The notes under the pieces were generated by a model. The model searched no databases and was not told where the DNA came from. It worked only from the letters and a program-made list of their open reading frames with translations. The translations under genes were made by a program, and so were the position numbers. Below are positions 38,784 through 47,798 of a stretch of DNA of 64,000 bases, piece after piece (position 1 is the first letter of the stretch; each line of letters opens with the position of its first letter). Origin of the DNA: Halalkalibacter hemicellulosilyticusJCM 9152 (GTDB lineage Bacteria; Bacillota; Bacilli; Bacillales; Bacillaceae_D); the NCBI RefSeq assembly GCF_000513115.1, contig NZ_BAUU01000015.1:48506-112505 (forward strand). Direction: 5' to 3'.

Positions 38784-39746
38784 ATGAATATGAGGCAAAC
38801 TAACCTCGAATTAGATACGACTGTCTCATCTGCGCAACATAAATCAACGTTTTGGAAAGATATTAAACGTGACAAATTGCTCTACTTATTGTTAATTCCA
38901 GGGATTGTTTATTTACTTATTTTTCGTTACATACCTATGTATGGAGTTGTGATTGCATTTCAAGACTACAACATCATCGCTGGTATATCTGGTAGTGTCT
39001 GGGTCGCATTTGAGCAATTTGAACGTTTATTTCGTACACCTAATTTTTCTTCGATTTTTATGAACACCTTAATCATAAGCTCATTAAAATTATTGTTTGG
39101 TTTTCCAGCTCCCATTATATTAGCTTTATTATTAAATGAGTTACGTCATATGGCCTTTAAGCGTTTTACACAATCGGTCATATATTTACCTCATTTCATA
39201 TCATGGGTCATTTTTGCTGGGATTATTATTACGTTTTTAAATCCTGTTGACGGACTATTCAATTATTTTATTAAACAACTTGGTGGTCAACCTATTAGTT
39301 TTTTAACAAGTCCTGATTATTTTCGCTCTATATTAGTTATTTCTGATATTTATAAAGAGATGGGCTGGGGAACGATTATTTATTTAGCTGCCATGACGGG
39401 GGTGCGCCCTGATCTGTATGAAGCCGCACGGATAGACGGAGCTAATCGGTTTAAACAGATGTGGCATGTCACACTACCAGCCATTCGTCCGGTCATATTA
39501 ATTATGCTTATTTTAAGTCTCGGAAACATTTTGGAAGCTGGTTTCCTGCAAATTTATCTCCTATATAGTCCTTTAGTATATGATGTAGCCGATGTAATAG
39601 ATACGTATGTATACCGTCGAGGAATCCAAGAGGCTAATTATAGCCTAGCTACTGCTGCTGGTTTATTTAAATCAATTATCGCCCTCATTTTAATCGTGAC
39701 GGCTAATAAAATTGTGAAAAAATTTGGTCAAGACGGACTTTGGTAG
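38784..39746 (+). CDS. ABC sugar transporter permease, LplB type
   Basis: 320 residues, six predicted helices. FRYIPMYGVVIAFQDYN signature and EAA loop EAARIDGANRFKQMWHVTLP, ending KKFGQDGLW. Paralogue of the permease at 24953. ATG 38784 (or 38790) follows GGGAG; GTG 38760 is less likely. It should work with the lipoprotein before it and the permease after it. Confidence 0.9.
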   Translation: MNMRQTNLELDTTVSSAQHKSTFWKDIKRDKLLYLLLIPGIVYLLIFRYIPMYGVVIAFQDYNIIAGISGSVWVAFEQFERLFRTPNFSSIFMNTLIISSLKLLFGFPAPIILALLLNELRHMAFKRFTQSVIYLPHFISWVIFAGIIITFLNPVDGLFNYFIKQLGGQPISFLTSPDYFRSILVISDIYKEMGWGTIIYLAAMTGVRPDLYEAARIDGANRFKQMWHVTLPAIRPVILIMLILSLGNILEAGFLQIYLLYSPLVYDVADVIDTYVYRRGIQEANYSLATAAGLFKSIIALILIVTANKIVKKFGQDGLW

Positions 39747-39757
39747 GAGGGGTTTCA

Positions 39758-40635
39758 ATGATTGGATTATCGAAAGGTGAAAAGATTTTTTCTTTCTGTA
39801 ACTACATTTTTATGTGTATATTAATTGTTGTGATGATTTTTCCATTTTGGTATTTAGTCATGGGTTCATTTAGTGATGCGCGTCTTGTTGCTGGTGGAGG
39901 AATGTTTCTTATTCCGGAAGGATTTTCTTTAGATGCGTATCGAGCGATTTTAACTAATAATGCTTTTCTTAGTAGTTTTCGTACTACAATCATTGTGACA
40001 ATTCTTGGAACCTTGATCGGTACGTTTTTTACTGCTACTACTGCTTACGCTATTTCGAAAAAACGACTTCGTGGGGCTGGATTCGTTTCTTTTCTCATAC
40101 TATTTACTATGTTATTTAATGGTGGGATGGTTCCTAATTATTTATTAGTTAAGGAATTAGGTATCATGAATACTTACTGGGCTCTTATTTTACCAAATGC
40201 AATTAATGCTTTTAATATTTTTGTGATGAGAAGCTTTTTTAAAGGAATTCCTGATGAATTAGAAGAGGCTGCAAAAATTGATGGTGCGAATGATTTAACG
40301 GTGTTTTTCAGAATTATATTACCTTTGTCAAAGCCAGTCCTTGCTACGATTGGGTTGTTTATAGCCGTGTTTTATTGGAATGATTTCTTCTCAACCATTC
40401 TTTATATAACAGATCGAGATAAATGGCAGCTACAGGCGTTTTTACGCGATATGATTAGTAATACTGCTCAAATGTTACAGTCTTCAGGCTCGACAATAGG
40501 ATTCCAGCGAAATGTTTCAGAGTTTACTGTTCGCATGGCTTCGATTGTTGTAGCGACCATACCTATTTTAATTGTTTATCCATTTTGCAGAAGTACTTTG
40601 CAAAAGGGGCGATGATCGGTTCGATAAAAGGTTAA
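39758..40635 (+). CDS. ABC sugar transporter permease, LplC type, frameshift near 40585
   Basis: 292 residues if one T is restored in CCATTTTGCAG. The C-terminus then reads YPFLQKYFAKGAMIGSIKG and stops at 40635, the normal family end. As written the frame ends early at 40615 with CRSTLQKGR. Six helices, EAA loop EEAAKIDGANDLTVFFRIIL. Partner of the permease at 38784; AGGAGGGG lies upstream of ATG 39758. Confidence 0.85.
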
Positions 40636-40644
40636 GCTTAAAAT

Positions 40645-40673
40645 GCTACTGAAAAGTATGATTTTTCAGTAGC
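40645..40673 (+). terminator. Terminator of the transporter operon
   Basis: 11-bp perfect stem (40645-40655 / 40663-40673), tail TGTTTCTTATT. Confidence 0.75.
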
Positions 40674-40749
40674 TGTTTCTTATTAGACATGTTTTCCTTG
40701 CTTCATCTAATGAAACAGGCAATAATGAATAAAAAAGGGGGATGTAAAA

Positions 40750-41640
40750 ATGAGAAATTATCATATATTTCATATTGATACATTTACAGATCAAGCTTTT
40801 AGTGGTAATCCGGCCGGTGTCGTTCCGAATGCTGAAGGGTTAACTAGTAGCGAAATGCAACAGATCGCTAGTGAAATGAACCTTTCAGAAACGGCATTCC
40901 TTCTCTCCAGTACGCGTGATAAGTCGGATTATCAGATCAAATTTTTCACCCCTTTTTGCGAAGTTGATTTTTGTGGGCACGCAACATTAGCAGCTGCGTG
41001 GGTTGTAGCTCAGAAATTCGATTTAAAATCAAGTTCAGCTGTTGTGACGTTTGCAACAAATGTTGGAAGTGTACCGGTGGAATTTAAACAAGAAGAAGAT
41101 CATTTATTGATGATCATGACACAAGTGGAGCCCAAAGTTAAGCCAGTGGATATAGATTATGATCAACTAGCGAGTATGCTGGGTGTTTCTGTTACGGATT
41201 TCGATTTACAATTACCAATAAAATTAGCTTTTACGGGAAATTGGCACTTAGTTGTTCCGATGAAAGATCAAGCTTCTATTGATCAAGCTTCTCCTTTGTT
41301 TGAAGAATTAAAATGGTGGAATAAGGATATCGGAATCGTCACAAATCATTTATTTACATTAAACACAAAGGATCCAATGGTAGATATCTATACTCGAGAT
41401 TTTGCCCCAGCTGTTGGTGTAAATGAAGATCCAGTTACAGGCTCAGCAAACGGAGCTTTAATGAGCTATTTATATATGGAAGGTCAATTGAGAGAATCTA
41501 ACCAATATCGCATCATACAGGGGAATTCGCAAAATCGACCGGGTACTGTATTGGCAACAATAATAAAACGATCAGGGCATATACAGGTAAAGGTTGGCGG
41601 TTCTGCTGTTACAACGATTAAGGGTATGATAACTTTATAG
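40750..41640 (+). CDS. PhzF-family isomerase/epimerase-like protein
   Basis: 296 residues with the two-lobed diaminopimelate-epimerase-like fold. Catalytic Glu47 in SETAFL, FCGHATLA, and EDPVTGSANGAL glycine loop. Family members isomerise trans-2,3-dihydro-3-hydroxyanthranilate or unknown metabolites; no phenazine genes are nearby, so the substrate is unknown. AAGGGGGATG lies upstream of ATG 40750. Confidence 0.88.
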   Translation: MRNYHIFHIDTFTDQAFSGNPAGVVPNAEGLTSSEMQQIASEMNLSETAFLLSSTRDKSDYQIKFFTPFCEVDFCGHATLAAAWVVAQKFDLKSSSAVVTFATNVGSVPVEFKQEEDHLLMIMTQVEPKVKPVDIDYDQLASMLGVSVTDFDLQLPIKLAFTGNWHLVVPMKDQASIDQASPLFEELKWWNKDIGIVTNHLFTLNTKDPMVDIYTRDFAPAVGVNEDPVTGSANGALMSYLYMEGQLRESNQYRIIQGNSQNRPGTVLATIIKRSGHIQVKVGGSAVTTIKGMITL

Positions 41641-41663
41641 AATAACGATAAGAAGTCGTATCG

Positions 41664-41765
41664 ATGCGTAAAAAAGATGACAATCAACTTATTTATGAAA
41701 TCGAGATCGAATGTGATATTGATGTAAGAACAGAAGACATATTATGTGTAGAGTGGGATGGTTAA
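41664..41765 (+). CDS. Possible small acidic peptide
   Basis: 33 codons, MRKKDDNQLIYEIEIECDIDV then RTEDILCVEWDG, very acidic, no recognisable family. There is no convincing Shine-Dalgarno, but the gap between PhzF and the aldo/keto reductase is otherwise empty apart from the terminator at 41786. Coding status uncertain. Confidence 0.25.
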   Translation: MRKKDDNQLIYEIEIECDIDVRTEDILCVEWDG

Positions 41766-41785
41766 TCGATAATCAACTTTTTGAG

Positions 41786-41825
41786 ACACGTTTAAAATCA
41801 TTCTTGATTTTAAACGTGTTCTTTG
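41786..41825 (+). terminator. Rho-independent terminator
   Basis: 15-bp perfect stem (41786-41800 / 41805-41819), 4-nt loop, TCTTTGTTTT tail. Confidence 0.85.
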
Positions 41826-41954
41826 TTTTAAGTTATGTGATGTTAAAATACGGCGCAGTTTTTTAACATCATATTGGTTGAGTTTCTTATAGAAATTATG
41901 TTTAGATAATACATGAGAGCTTGCATTGATAATCTTGTTTAAGGAGGAACGATT

Positions 41955-42794
41955 ATGCCAAAAAGTTTACAGGATACAACGACGTTACATAACGGTGTTA
42001 AAATGCCTTGGTTTGGTTTGGGTGTATTTAAAGTCGAAGAAGGTACAGAAGTTGTAGAGGTAGTAAAAACGGCTATTCAACACGGTTATCGTAGTATCGA
42101 TACAGCAGCTGTATATAAAAACGAAGAAGGTGTAGGCCAAGGGATTAAAGAGTCAGGCATACCACGAGATGAGTTATTTGTTACTTCTAAAGTGTGGAAT
42201 TCAAACCAAGGATACGAAGCAACATTACGTGCTTTTGATGAAACAATAAATAAATTGAAATTAGATTATTTAGATTTGTATTTAATTCATTGGCCAGGAA
42301 AAGATCAATACAAAGAAACGTGGAAGGCATTAGAAAAGCTATACAAGGATGGACGCATTCGGGCAATAGGTGTTAGTAATTTTCAAGTACATCATTTAAA
42401 AGATTTAATAAGTGATGCGGAAATTAAGCCGATGGTTAATCAAGTAGAATATCATCCACATTTAGCTCAGCTTGAATTAAGGGCGTATTGTGAACAGGAG
42501 AATATTCAGCTTGAGGCATGGTCACCATTAAAGCAAGGGCAGTTATTAACTGATCCAATCTTGAATGAAATTGCGAAAAAATATAATAAAACCGTGGCAC
42601 AGGTGATTTTAAGATGGGACTTACAAAATGGCGTTGTAACGATTCCTAAATCAGTAAAAGAATCACGCATTATAGCTAATGCTGCTATTTTTGATTTTGA
42701 GCTTTCTATAGATGATATGAAGATCATAAACGGATTGAATAAGGATGAACGAATAGGTCCAAATCCAGATGAGTTTATGGTAGGATTTGAATAA
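41955..42794 (+). CDS. Aldo/keto reductase (YvgN-like)
   Basis: 279 residues, AKR fold. Catalytic tetrad Asp49, Tyr54, Lys79, His112 (DTAAVYKNE, KVWNSNQ, IHWPG) and the NADPH motif IPKSVKESRI. Close to B. subtilis YvgN/YtbE, which reduce methylglyoxal and other aldehydes with NADPH. AAGGAGGA lies upstream of ATG 41955. Ends at a 16-bp-stem terminator. Confidence 0.92.
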   Translation: MPKSLQDTTTLHNGVKMPWFGLGVFKVEEGTEVVEVVKTAIQHGYRSIDTAAVYKNEEGVGQGIKESGIPRDELFVTSKVWNSNQGYEATLRAFDETINKLKLDYLDLYLIHWPGKDQYKETWKALEKLYKDGRIRAIGVSNFQVHHLKDLISDAEIKPMVNQVEYHPHLAQLELRAYCEQENIQLEAWSPLKQGQLLTDPILNEIAKKYNKTVAQVILRWDLQNGVVTIPKSVKESRIIANAAIFDFELSIDDMKIINGLNKDERIGPNPDEFMVGFE

Positions 42795-42802
42795 GTTTAA
42801 TC

Positions 42803-42844
42803 AGAAAAGAGTGTAACATGAACGATATTGTTACACTCTTTTCT
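42803..42844 (+). terminator. Rho-independent terminator, 16-bp stem
   Basis: AGAAAAGAGTGTAACA at 42803-42818 pairs perfectly with 42829-42844 over a 10-nt loop; A/T-rich flanks. Confidence 0.88.
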
Positions 42845-42883
42845 AATTTATATTTATTGTCTGAAAAAGAAAAAGGTGAGCAT

Positions 42884-44016
42884 ATGAAGATTTGTATTAT
42901 TGGTATAGGCATTTTAGGAGCATCTACAGCGTATCATTTAGCTAAATCTGGTGTTGAAGTCATTATGGTTGATCGAAATGACATCGGTAAGGCCACTGAT
43001 GCGGGGGCTGGTATTATTTGTCCATGGATTTCGCAACGTCGGAATAAGCGATGGTATGACCTTGTTCGAAGAGGGGCGCGTTATTATCATTCATTAATTC
43101 CAGAGTTGCAACAATTAGGTGTTTTAAGTACGGGTTATCATCAAGTTGGAGCAATCAGTGTACATACCGACTTAAATAAATTAGAGAAAATGAGAGAACG
43201 TACCCTTATAAAGAAAGATAATGCCCCTGAAATAGGTGATATTCAGCTGCTTCATTCAAACAAATTGAAAAAGCTTTTCCCTTTTTTAAATGATTCCTAT
43301 CATGGATTATTAATAAGTGGAGCTGCTCGTGTCGATGGAAAAGGAGTTTGTCAGGCGCTTATAGATGGAGCCATTCAACATGGAGCTCAATTTATTAGAG
43401 GAGATGGCTCTATTTTAACAAAAGGTCATCATGTAACAGGTGTAAAGGTAAATAATCAAGTAATGTACTGTGATAAGGTAATTGTAACAGCAGGAGCATG
43501 GGCGAGAGAGCTGTTCAACCACTAGGTTTGTCGTTTCAAGTAAAACCTCAACGTGCCCAAATTGTCCATTTGAAGTTTTCTCACTCAGCAGTTGACCAGT
43601 GGCCGGTTATTATCACACCAACAAGTAAATACATACTAGGCTTTCAAGATGGGCGCGTGGTTGTCGGCAGTACGTATGAAGATAGCAACGATTATGAACC
43701 GATCGTATCCACTAAAGGCCAGAATGAACTTTTGAACATTCTAGAGGAAGTGACTCCAAGGTTGCTTGATAGTCATTTGTTAGAAACTAAAATTGGTTTT
43801 CGCCCAGTCGTGCCAGATTTTTTGCCAGTGTTTGGCGACGTTAAGCAATATCGAGGTCTCTTTGCTGGAAATGGTTTGGGAGCAACGGGGTTGACGGCAG
43901 GTCCATTTTTAGGTGCTGAGCTAGCTCAATACGTTCAAGAGAAAGAAACGTTGGTAGATGCAGAGAAATATCATTTAAGAGATACGGTCATTGACAATTC
44001 TAATCGCTCATTATGA
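42884..44016 (+). pseudogene. FAD-dependent amino-acid oxidase-type oxidoreductase (DAO family), frameshift near 43510
   Basis: 377 residues when one base is restored in GAGCTGTTCAACCACTAG; the frame then runs ARELLQPLGLSFQVKP in place of a stop. FAD loop GIGILGASTAYHLA at the N-terminus and a C-terminal GNGLGATGLTAGP FAD motif, as in glycine oxidase and D-amino-acid dehydrogenases. It would oxidise a small amine or amino acid. AAAAGGTGAG lies just upstream of ATG 42884. No thiO-linked thiamine genes nearby. Confidence 0.82.
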
Positions 44017-44022
44017 AAAGAA

Positions 44023-44104
44023 AAGATTCCTATGGAAAATCTATAGGCATTGAAAAAAGTTTGCTCATTCGCTTTTTCAAACCGAAAATCATCATAGGAA
44101 TCTT
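44023..44104. terminator. Long structured hairpin between convergent genes
   Basis: 12-bp perfect outer stem AAGATTCCTATG/CATAGGAATCTT (44023-44034 / 44093-44104), with an inner GAAAAA/TTTTTC hairpin near 44052-44078. Likely a bidirectional termination region, though unusually long. Confidence 0.5.
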
Positions 44105-44154
44105 CGTTACATAGAGATGTAGAATAAAGATTTGAAATCACTCGTAGTATTAAA

Positions 44155-44400
44155 TTATTTCTTTTCAAATAATCCAGTATTTAGTAAAGCTGCAAAAACT
44201 TCCTCGTTTTCACCTTCGCGAATTTCGATATCAACCTCCTGATCAGGTTGCAAGGATACAGCTAAAAGTCCTAACAAGCTTTTGGCATCAATGACCCAGT
44301 GATCTTTTTTAATTAAGACAGTTTCAGGAAATGCACTTGCAGTATTTACTAATGTTGTGGCAGTTTCAGCAAAAATTGGTTTTAACACTTTCACACGCAT
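44155..44400 (-). CDS. HPr-like (PTS HPr family) protein lacking the active-site histidine
   Basis: 81 residues, HPr fold by alignment (TATTLVNTASAF corresponds to HPr ATVLVQTASKY; AKSLLGLLAVSL to LKSIMGVMSLGI). Phe10 occupies the position of His15, and the ARP motif is gone, so it cannot carry phosphate in the PTS. Ser41, equivalent to regulatory Ser46, is kept. Crh is the known Bacillus paralogue that works through Ser46 alone, but this protein also lacks Crh's QARP. ATG 44400, GGAGAG upstream. Confidence 0.8.
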   Translation of the reverse strand: MRVKVLKPIFAETATTLVNTASAFPETVLIKKDHWVIDAKSLLGLLAVSLQPDQEVDIEIREGENEEVFAALLNTGLFEKK

Positions 44401-44644
44401 GTTTGTCACTCTCCTTTTCATTTTCTCTTATTATATTATAGGTTAAGCGTTATTCGTTTAGACCTTTTCAATAATTTGAAAAAAATGTATCGTCTAACCC
44501 TTAACAATTTAATTAAAACGAATCGTGTAAGCGTTGTCAATAGAGTTATAGAAATTCGTGCATGAATGAAAAATCATTTATTTTCATACAAATTTAAAAA
44601 TGGTTGTCATACAGATGAGTATACTGGAAGGAGGAAAATAAAAA

Positions 44645-45349
44645 ATGACTGAACATCATTCTCACGTAGTGAAGCCTAAGTTGTATAGGGTTCGTCAACG
44701 TGAACAGCCGTTGTATTATTCGCAAATTAGATTCGACAGACTCGAAAATAAACTAACAAGTGGTGTTGAAATATATCATGCCTTAATGGATCAGATGGAT
44801 TGTACGGATAAACGAATAACGGAAGCTGAACGATTACTAGCACGTTTTATAGGAAGCGATGGTGAGCAATTAGAATCTTTCTTAGGAGAACTAAGGACAC
44901 ATTATAAGAAGCAGGAATGGATCATTCAGCAGGTCGATGTATTAAATGAGTCCAAAGCAGAATTCTTAAAATGTATTAGTGACTTGAAAGAAGAGAAAGT
45001 TCTTGTTCATGAGCTTCTTTCGCACCTGCAAGTACAATTAAAACGTAATGAATTAATTGTCACTGAACTTGAAGATGATTTAAATAGTCGCTTTACAAAA
45101 ATGAGTTTAGATGAGGTCGACTATGATGTTCTTCGTACTTTATTACAAGAATATAAGGAGAAGCAAAAAGGAGTTGAAATACAGTTGAAAGAAATTGCTG
45201 AAGAAGTGAAAGCTCTCATCCTATTACAACGAAATCAGGAAAGAATTCAATTAGATTTCTATACAGAATTTAATTGGTTAAAAAAGCAAATCGAGAGCTC
45301 AAAAGGGTTAAATCATCAAAGTGATAACGTGTTGAAAACAGACGAGTAA
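44645..45349 (+). CDS. Hypothetical coiled-coil protein
   Basis: 234 residues, no family recognised. Highly charged, predicted helical with heptad-like Leu/Ile spacing over most of its length (about 25-220), no signal peptide or membrane segment. The N-terminal 30 residues (HHSHVVKPKLYRVRQREQPL) are basic and His-rich. ATG 44645 follows GGAAGGAGG. Its stop lies inside the terminator stem at 45335. Confidence 0.7.
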   Translation: MTEHHSHVVKPKLYRVRQREQPLYYSQIRFDRLENKLTSGVEIYHALMDQMDCTDKRITEAERLLARFIGSDGEQLESFLGELRTHYKKQEWIIQQVDVLNESKAEFLKCISDLKEEKVLVHELLSHLQVQLKRNELIVTELEDDLNSRFTKMSLDEVDYDVLRTLLQEYKEKQKGVEIQLKEIAEEVKALILLQRNQERIQLDFYTEFNWLKKQIESSKGLNHQSDNVLKTDE

Positions 45350-45373
45350 ACGTCTTACCACTCGTCTGTTTTT
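45335..45373 (+). terminator. Rho-independent terminator
   Basis: 13-bp perfect stem (45335-45347 / 45360-45372), T tail. Confidence 0.9.
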
Positions 45374-45511
45374 CTATTTCAAATATCTAAAAAACTTTAA
45401 AGAGTTTGTTAGAATAAATGAAAGATTCAGTCTTTATGCAAAAGACTAGACATTGATGGTCGAAAAGTAGACAATATCCTAATGAACATCTAACGGTTTG
45501 GAGGGGAAGCT

Positions 45512-46876
45512 ATGTATCATGCCAAGACATGGAAAGAAAAGTACTCATTATTTTTACAAATTCTTTGGCCGATCATGGTGACGCAAGTAAGCTTATATGC
45601 TATGAATTTAGTAGATACAATGATGTCTGGACGAGTTGGCACTGAGGATTTAGCAGGTGTCGCAATCGGTTCGAGTTTATGGTTGCCAGTCTTTTCGGGA
45701 ATTAACGGGATATTACTTGCCGTGACTCCAATTATTGCTTATTTAATAGGAAAAGGAAAACGAAATGAAATTGCAGGCTCTGTTACACAATCTTTATATG
45801 TTTCAGGACTATTAGCTATTTTAATTATCGTATTGGGAGTTCTATTTCTAAAACCGATACTATCTATCATGAACTTAGAACCAGATGTTTATTATATTGC
45901 CTATCATTATTTAATTGGTTTATCGATCGGTATTTTCCCATTATTTGCTTCAAGTGTTTTACGATATTTCTTTGATGCACAAGGATTTACGAGGCTGACA
46001 ATGATCATTACAGTACTAGCTGTTCCATTTAATGTGCTTTTAAATTATGGCTTTATATTTGGAAAGTTTGGACTGCCAGCGTTAGGGGGGATCGGAGCAG
46101 GTTATGCAACGGCTGTTACGTATTGGATTATTTTGCTTTTTAGCATTTGGACAACCTTTAAAGTAGATGCCTTACGTCATTATCGCTTGTTTGTTCAATG
46201 GGCGAAACCATCGCTACTAGCTTGGAAGGAACAATTAGCTATTGGAGTTCCTATTGGTTTGTCTATTTTCTTTGAGGCAAGTATCTTTGCTGTTGTCACG
46301 CTTTTAATGGGGATCATGTTTTCAACCGTAACCGTTGCAGCTCATCAAATCGCTTTAAGCTTTACTTCACTTATTTTTATGATTCCTTTAAGCATTTCGA
46401 TGGCGCTAACCATCGTAGTTGGTTTTTCAGTTGGTGGAGGTCAAATAAGAAATGCCAAACAATATGGCTACCTCGGCGTATGGGGAGGAATGCTTATTTT
46501 AGCTTTCGGTGCTATTTTCCTTTATTTATTCAGGGAGCCAATTTCCTATTTATACACATCTGATTATCATGTTGTGAAAATAGCAGGGCAATTCTTTATA
46601 ATCGCTATTTTTTATCAACTATCCGACGCTGCGCAATCTGGTCTACAAGGTGTATTAAGAGGCTATAAAGATGTCAAAGTACCTTTTATTACGGCCTTTA
46701 TTTCGTATTGGTTGATTGGTATGCCGGTAGGGTATATGTTAGCTGCATATACTCATTTAGGTCCATTTGGCCTTTGGATTGGGATTACAATTGGCTTAAC
46801 CTGTGCGGCAGTTGGTTTTCTCATACGTTTATCGTTTGTACAAAAGCGTGTGGATGCAATCGTAAATATAGATTAG
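45512..46876 (+). CDS. MATE-family multidrug efflux transporter
   Basis: 454 residues, twelve hydrophobic segments in two repeats. MATE N-terminal pattern ILWPIMVTQVSLYAMNLVDTMMSGR and YFFDAQGFTR, QSGLQGVLRGYKD in the second half. It would export cationic compounds using Na+ or H+. AGGGGAAGC precedes ATG 45512. A TetR regulator lies just downstream in the opposite direction. Confidence 0.92.
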   Translation: MYHAKTWKEKYSLFLQILWPIMVTQVSLYAMNLVDTMMSGRVGTEDLAGVAIGSSLWLPVFSGINGILLAVTPIIAYLIGKGKRNEIAGSVTQSLYVSGLLAILIIVLGVLFLKPILSIMNLEPDVYYIAYHYLIGLSIGIFPLFASSVLRYFFDAQGFTRLTMIITVLAVPFNVLLNYGFIFGKFGLPALGGIGAGYATAVTYWIILLFSIWTTFKVDALRHYRLFVQWAKPSLLAWKEQLAIGVPIGLSIFFEASIFAVVTLLMGIMFSTVTVAAHQIALSFTSLIFMIPLSISMALTIVVGFSVGGGQIRNAKQYGYLGVWGGMLILAFGAIFLYLFREPISYLYTSDYHVVKIAGQFFIIAIFYQLSDAAQSGLQGVLRGYKDVKVPFITAFISYWLIGMPVGYMLAAYTHLGPFGLWIGITIGLTCAAVGFLIRLSFVQKRVDAIVNID

Positions 46877-47029
46877 GATGAAGCTGAGTAGAAGATTCTA
46901 TTCAGCTTCAACCGTATCGTGTATATGTAACGCATTTTTTTGAAGTGTATTTTTTTTAAAATCCGCATTTTAATATCCAAAGACTTAAAGAGTCATTAGG
47001 CTCTTCATAGAAAAGAAGTGAACACATAA

Positions 47030-47605
47030 TTAGTCATTAAACAAATGGACAAGCTGTTTTGAAACAATTGAAAAAGGCTCTGTTGATTGATTAGCAATTG
47101 ATAGTGTAACAGCACCTTCCATTAGGACGAGGGTTGTAACACTTTTCTCAGCTGCAACCTCTTGGGAGAGCCCACAATTGATAAATTTTTGTTCAAGAAT
47201 GGATTGCCATTCTTTATAAGTACCACGACAAACTGATCTTAATTCCTGACTCATGGATGCTGTCTCTAATGTCAATAATCCGATTGGTGCAGGACCACCT
47301 TCCTTTATGTAATTAATATCAAGCTCTTTTTCAAAATGACGAAATAAAGCTTGAATGGCTTCAACTGGACTGTTATGGGGCTCTATTGTTTTCTTTAAAT
47401 GTTCAGCAGATGTTTTTTTTGTCATAAGCACGGCTTCAATAGCAAGTTCTTCTTTCCCATTAGGAAAGAAATGATAGAGAGAACCTTTGGGCTTGTTACT
47501 TTCTTTAATAATTTGATTCATACCTGTAGCATGATAGCCTTGGTGCCTAAATAGTCTTGATGCTGTTTTAAGAAAAATATCTTTTGTGTCTTTTTTTGGT
47601 TCCAT
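47030..47605 (-). CDS. TetR-family regulator
   Basis: 191 residues. N-terminal helix-turn-helix (about 9-55; GMNQIIKESNKPKGSLYHFF) and a C-terminal domain resembling the LmrA/YxaF group. It may repress one of the neighbouring exporters (MATE at 45512 or MFS at 48918). GGGGGA lies 7 nt before ATG 47605 on the minus strand; a good sigma-A promoter is upstream. Confidence 0.88.
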   Translation of the reverse strand: MEPKKDTKDIFLKTASRLFRHQGYHATGMNQIIKESNKPKGSLYHFFPNGKEELAIEAVLMTKKTSAEHLKKTIEPHNSPVEAIQALFRHFEKELDINYIKEGGPAPIGLLTLETASMSQELRSVCRGTYKEWQSILEQKFINCGLSQEVAAEKSVTTLVLMEGAVTLSIANQSTEPFSIVSKQLVHLFND

Positions 47606-47640
47606 CTTTATTCCCCCTTGATCGTTAACCACTTATTTTA

Positions 47641-47669
47641 GTTATAAGAGTCAAATCGATTTCTGTCAA
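47641..47669 (-). promoter_or_regulatory. Sigma-A promoter of the tetR gene
   Basis: On the minus strand TTGACA (47669-47664), 17-nt spacer, TATAAC (47646-47641). Confidence 0.7.
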
Positions 47670-47723
47670 TTATCATCGAAAGCAGAGAGGTGAAAAACGG
47701 ATTTGAAACAACTTAAAAGAGCC

Positions 47724-47769
47724 ACAAAAAAGCCTGTGGGCTGTCTCGCTCCAAGACGGTCCACAGGCT
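47724..47769 (-). terminator. Terminator of the CAP-domain gene
   Basis: 9-bp stem AGCCTGTGG/CCACAGGCT (47731-47739 / 47761-47769) with inner pairing, followed on the minus strand by T6. Confidence 0.88.
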
Positions 47770-47798
47770 GAAAACTCTATTCAGTGGAATTGTTGCTC

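Noticed and set aside
42818..42884. Upstream ATG at 42818 for the FAD oxidoreductase
   Set aside because: It lies inside the 16-bp-stem terminator of the preceding gene, and ATG 42884 has a ribosome site and starts the FAD-binding strand.
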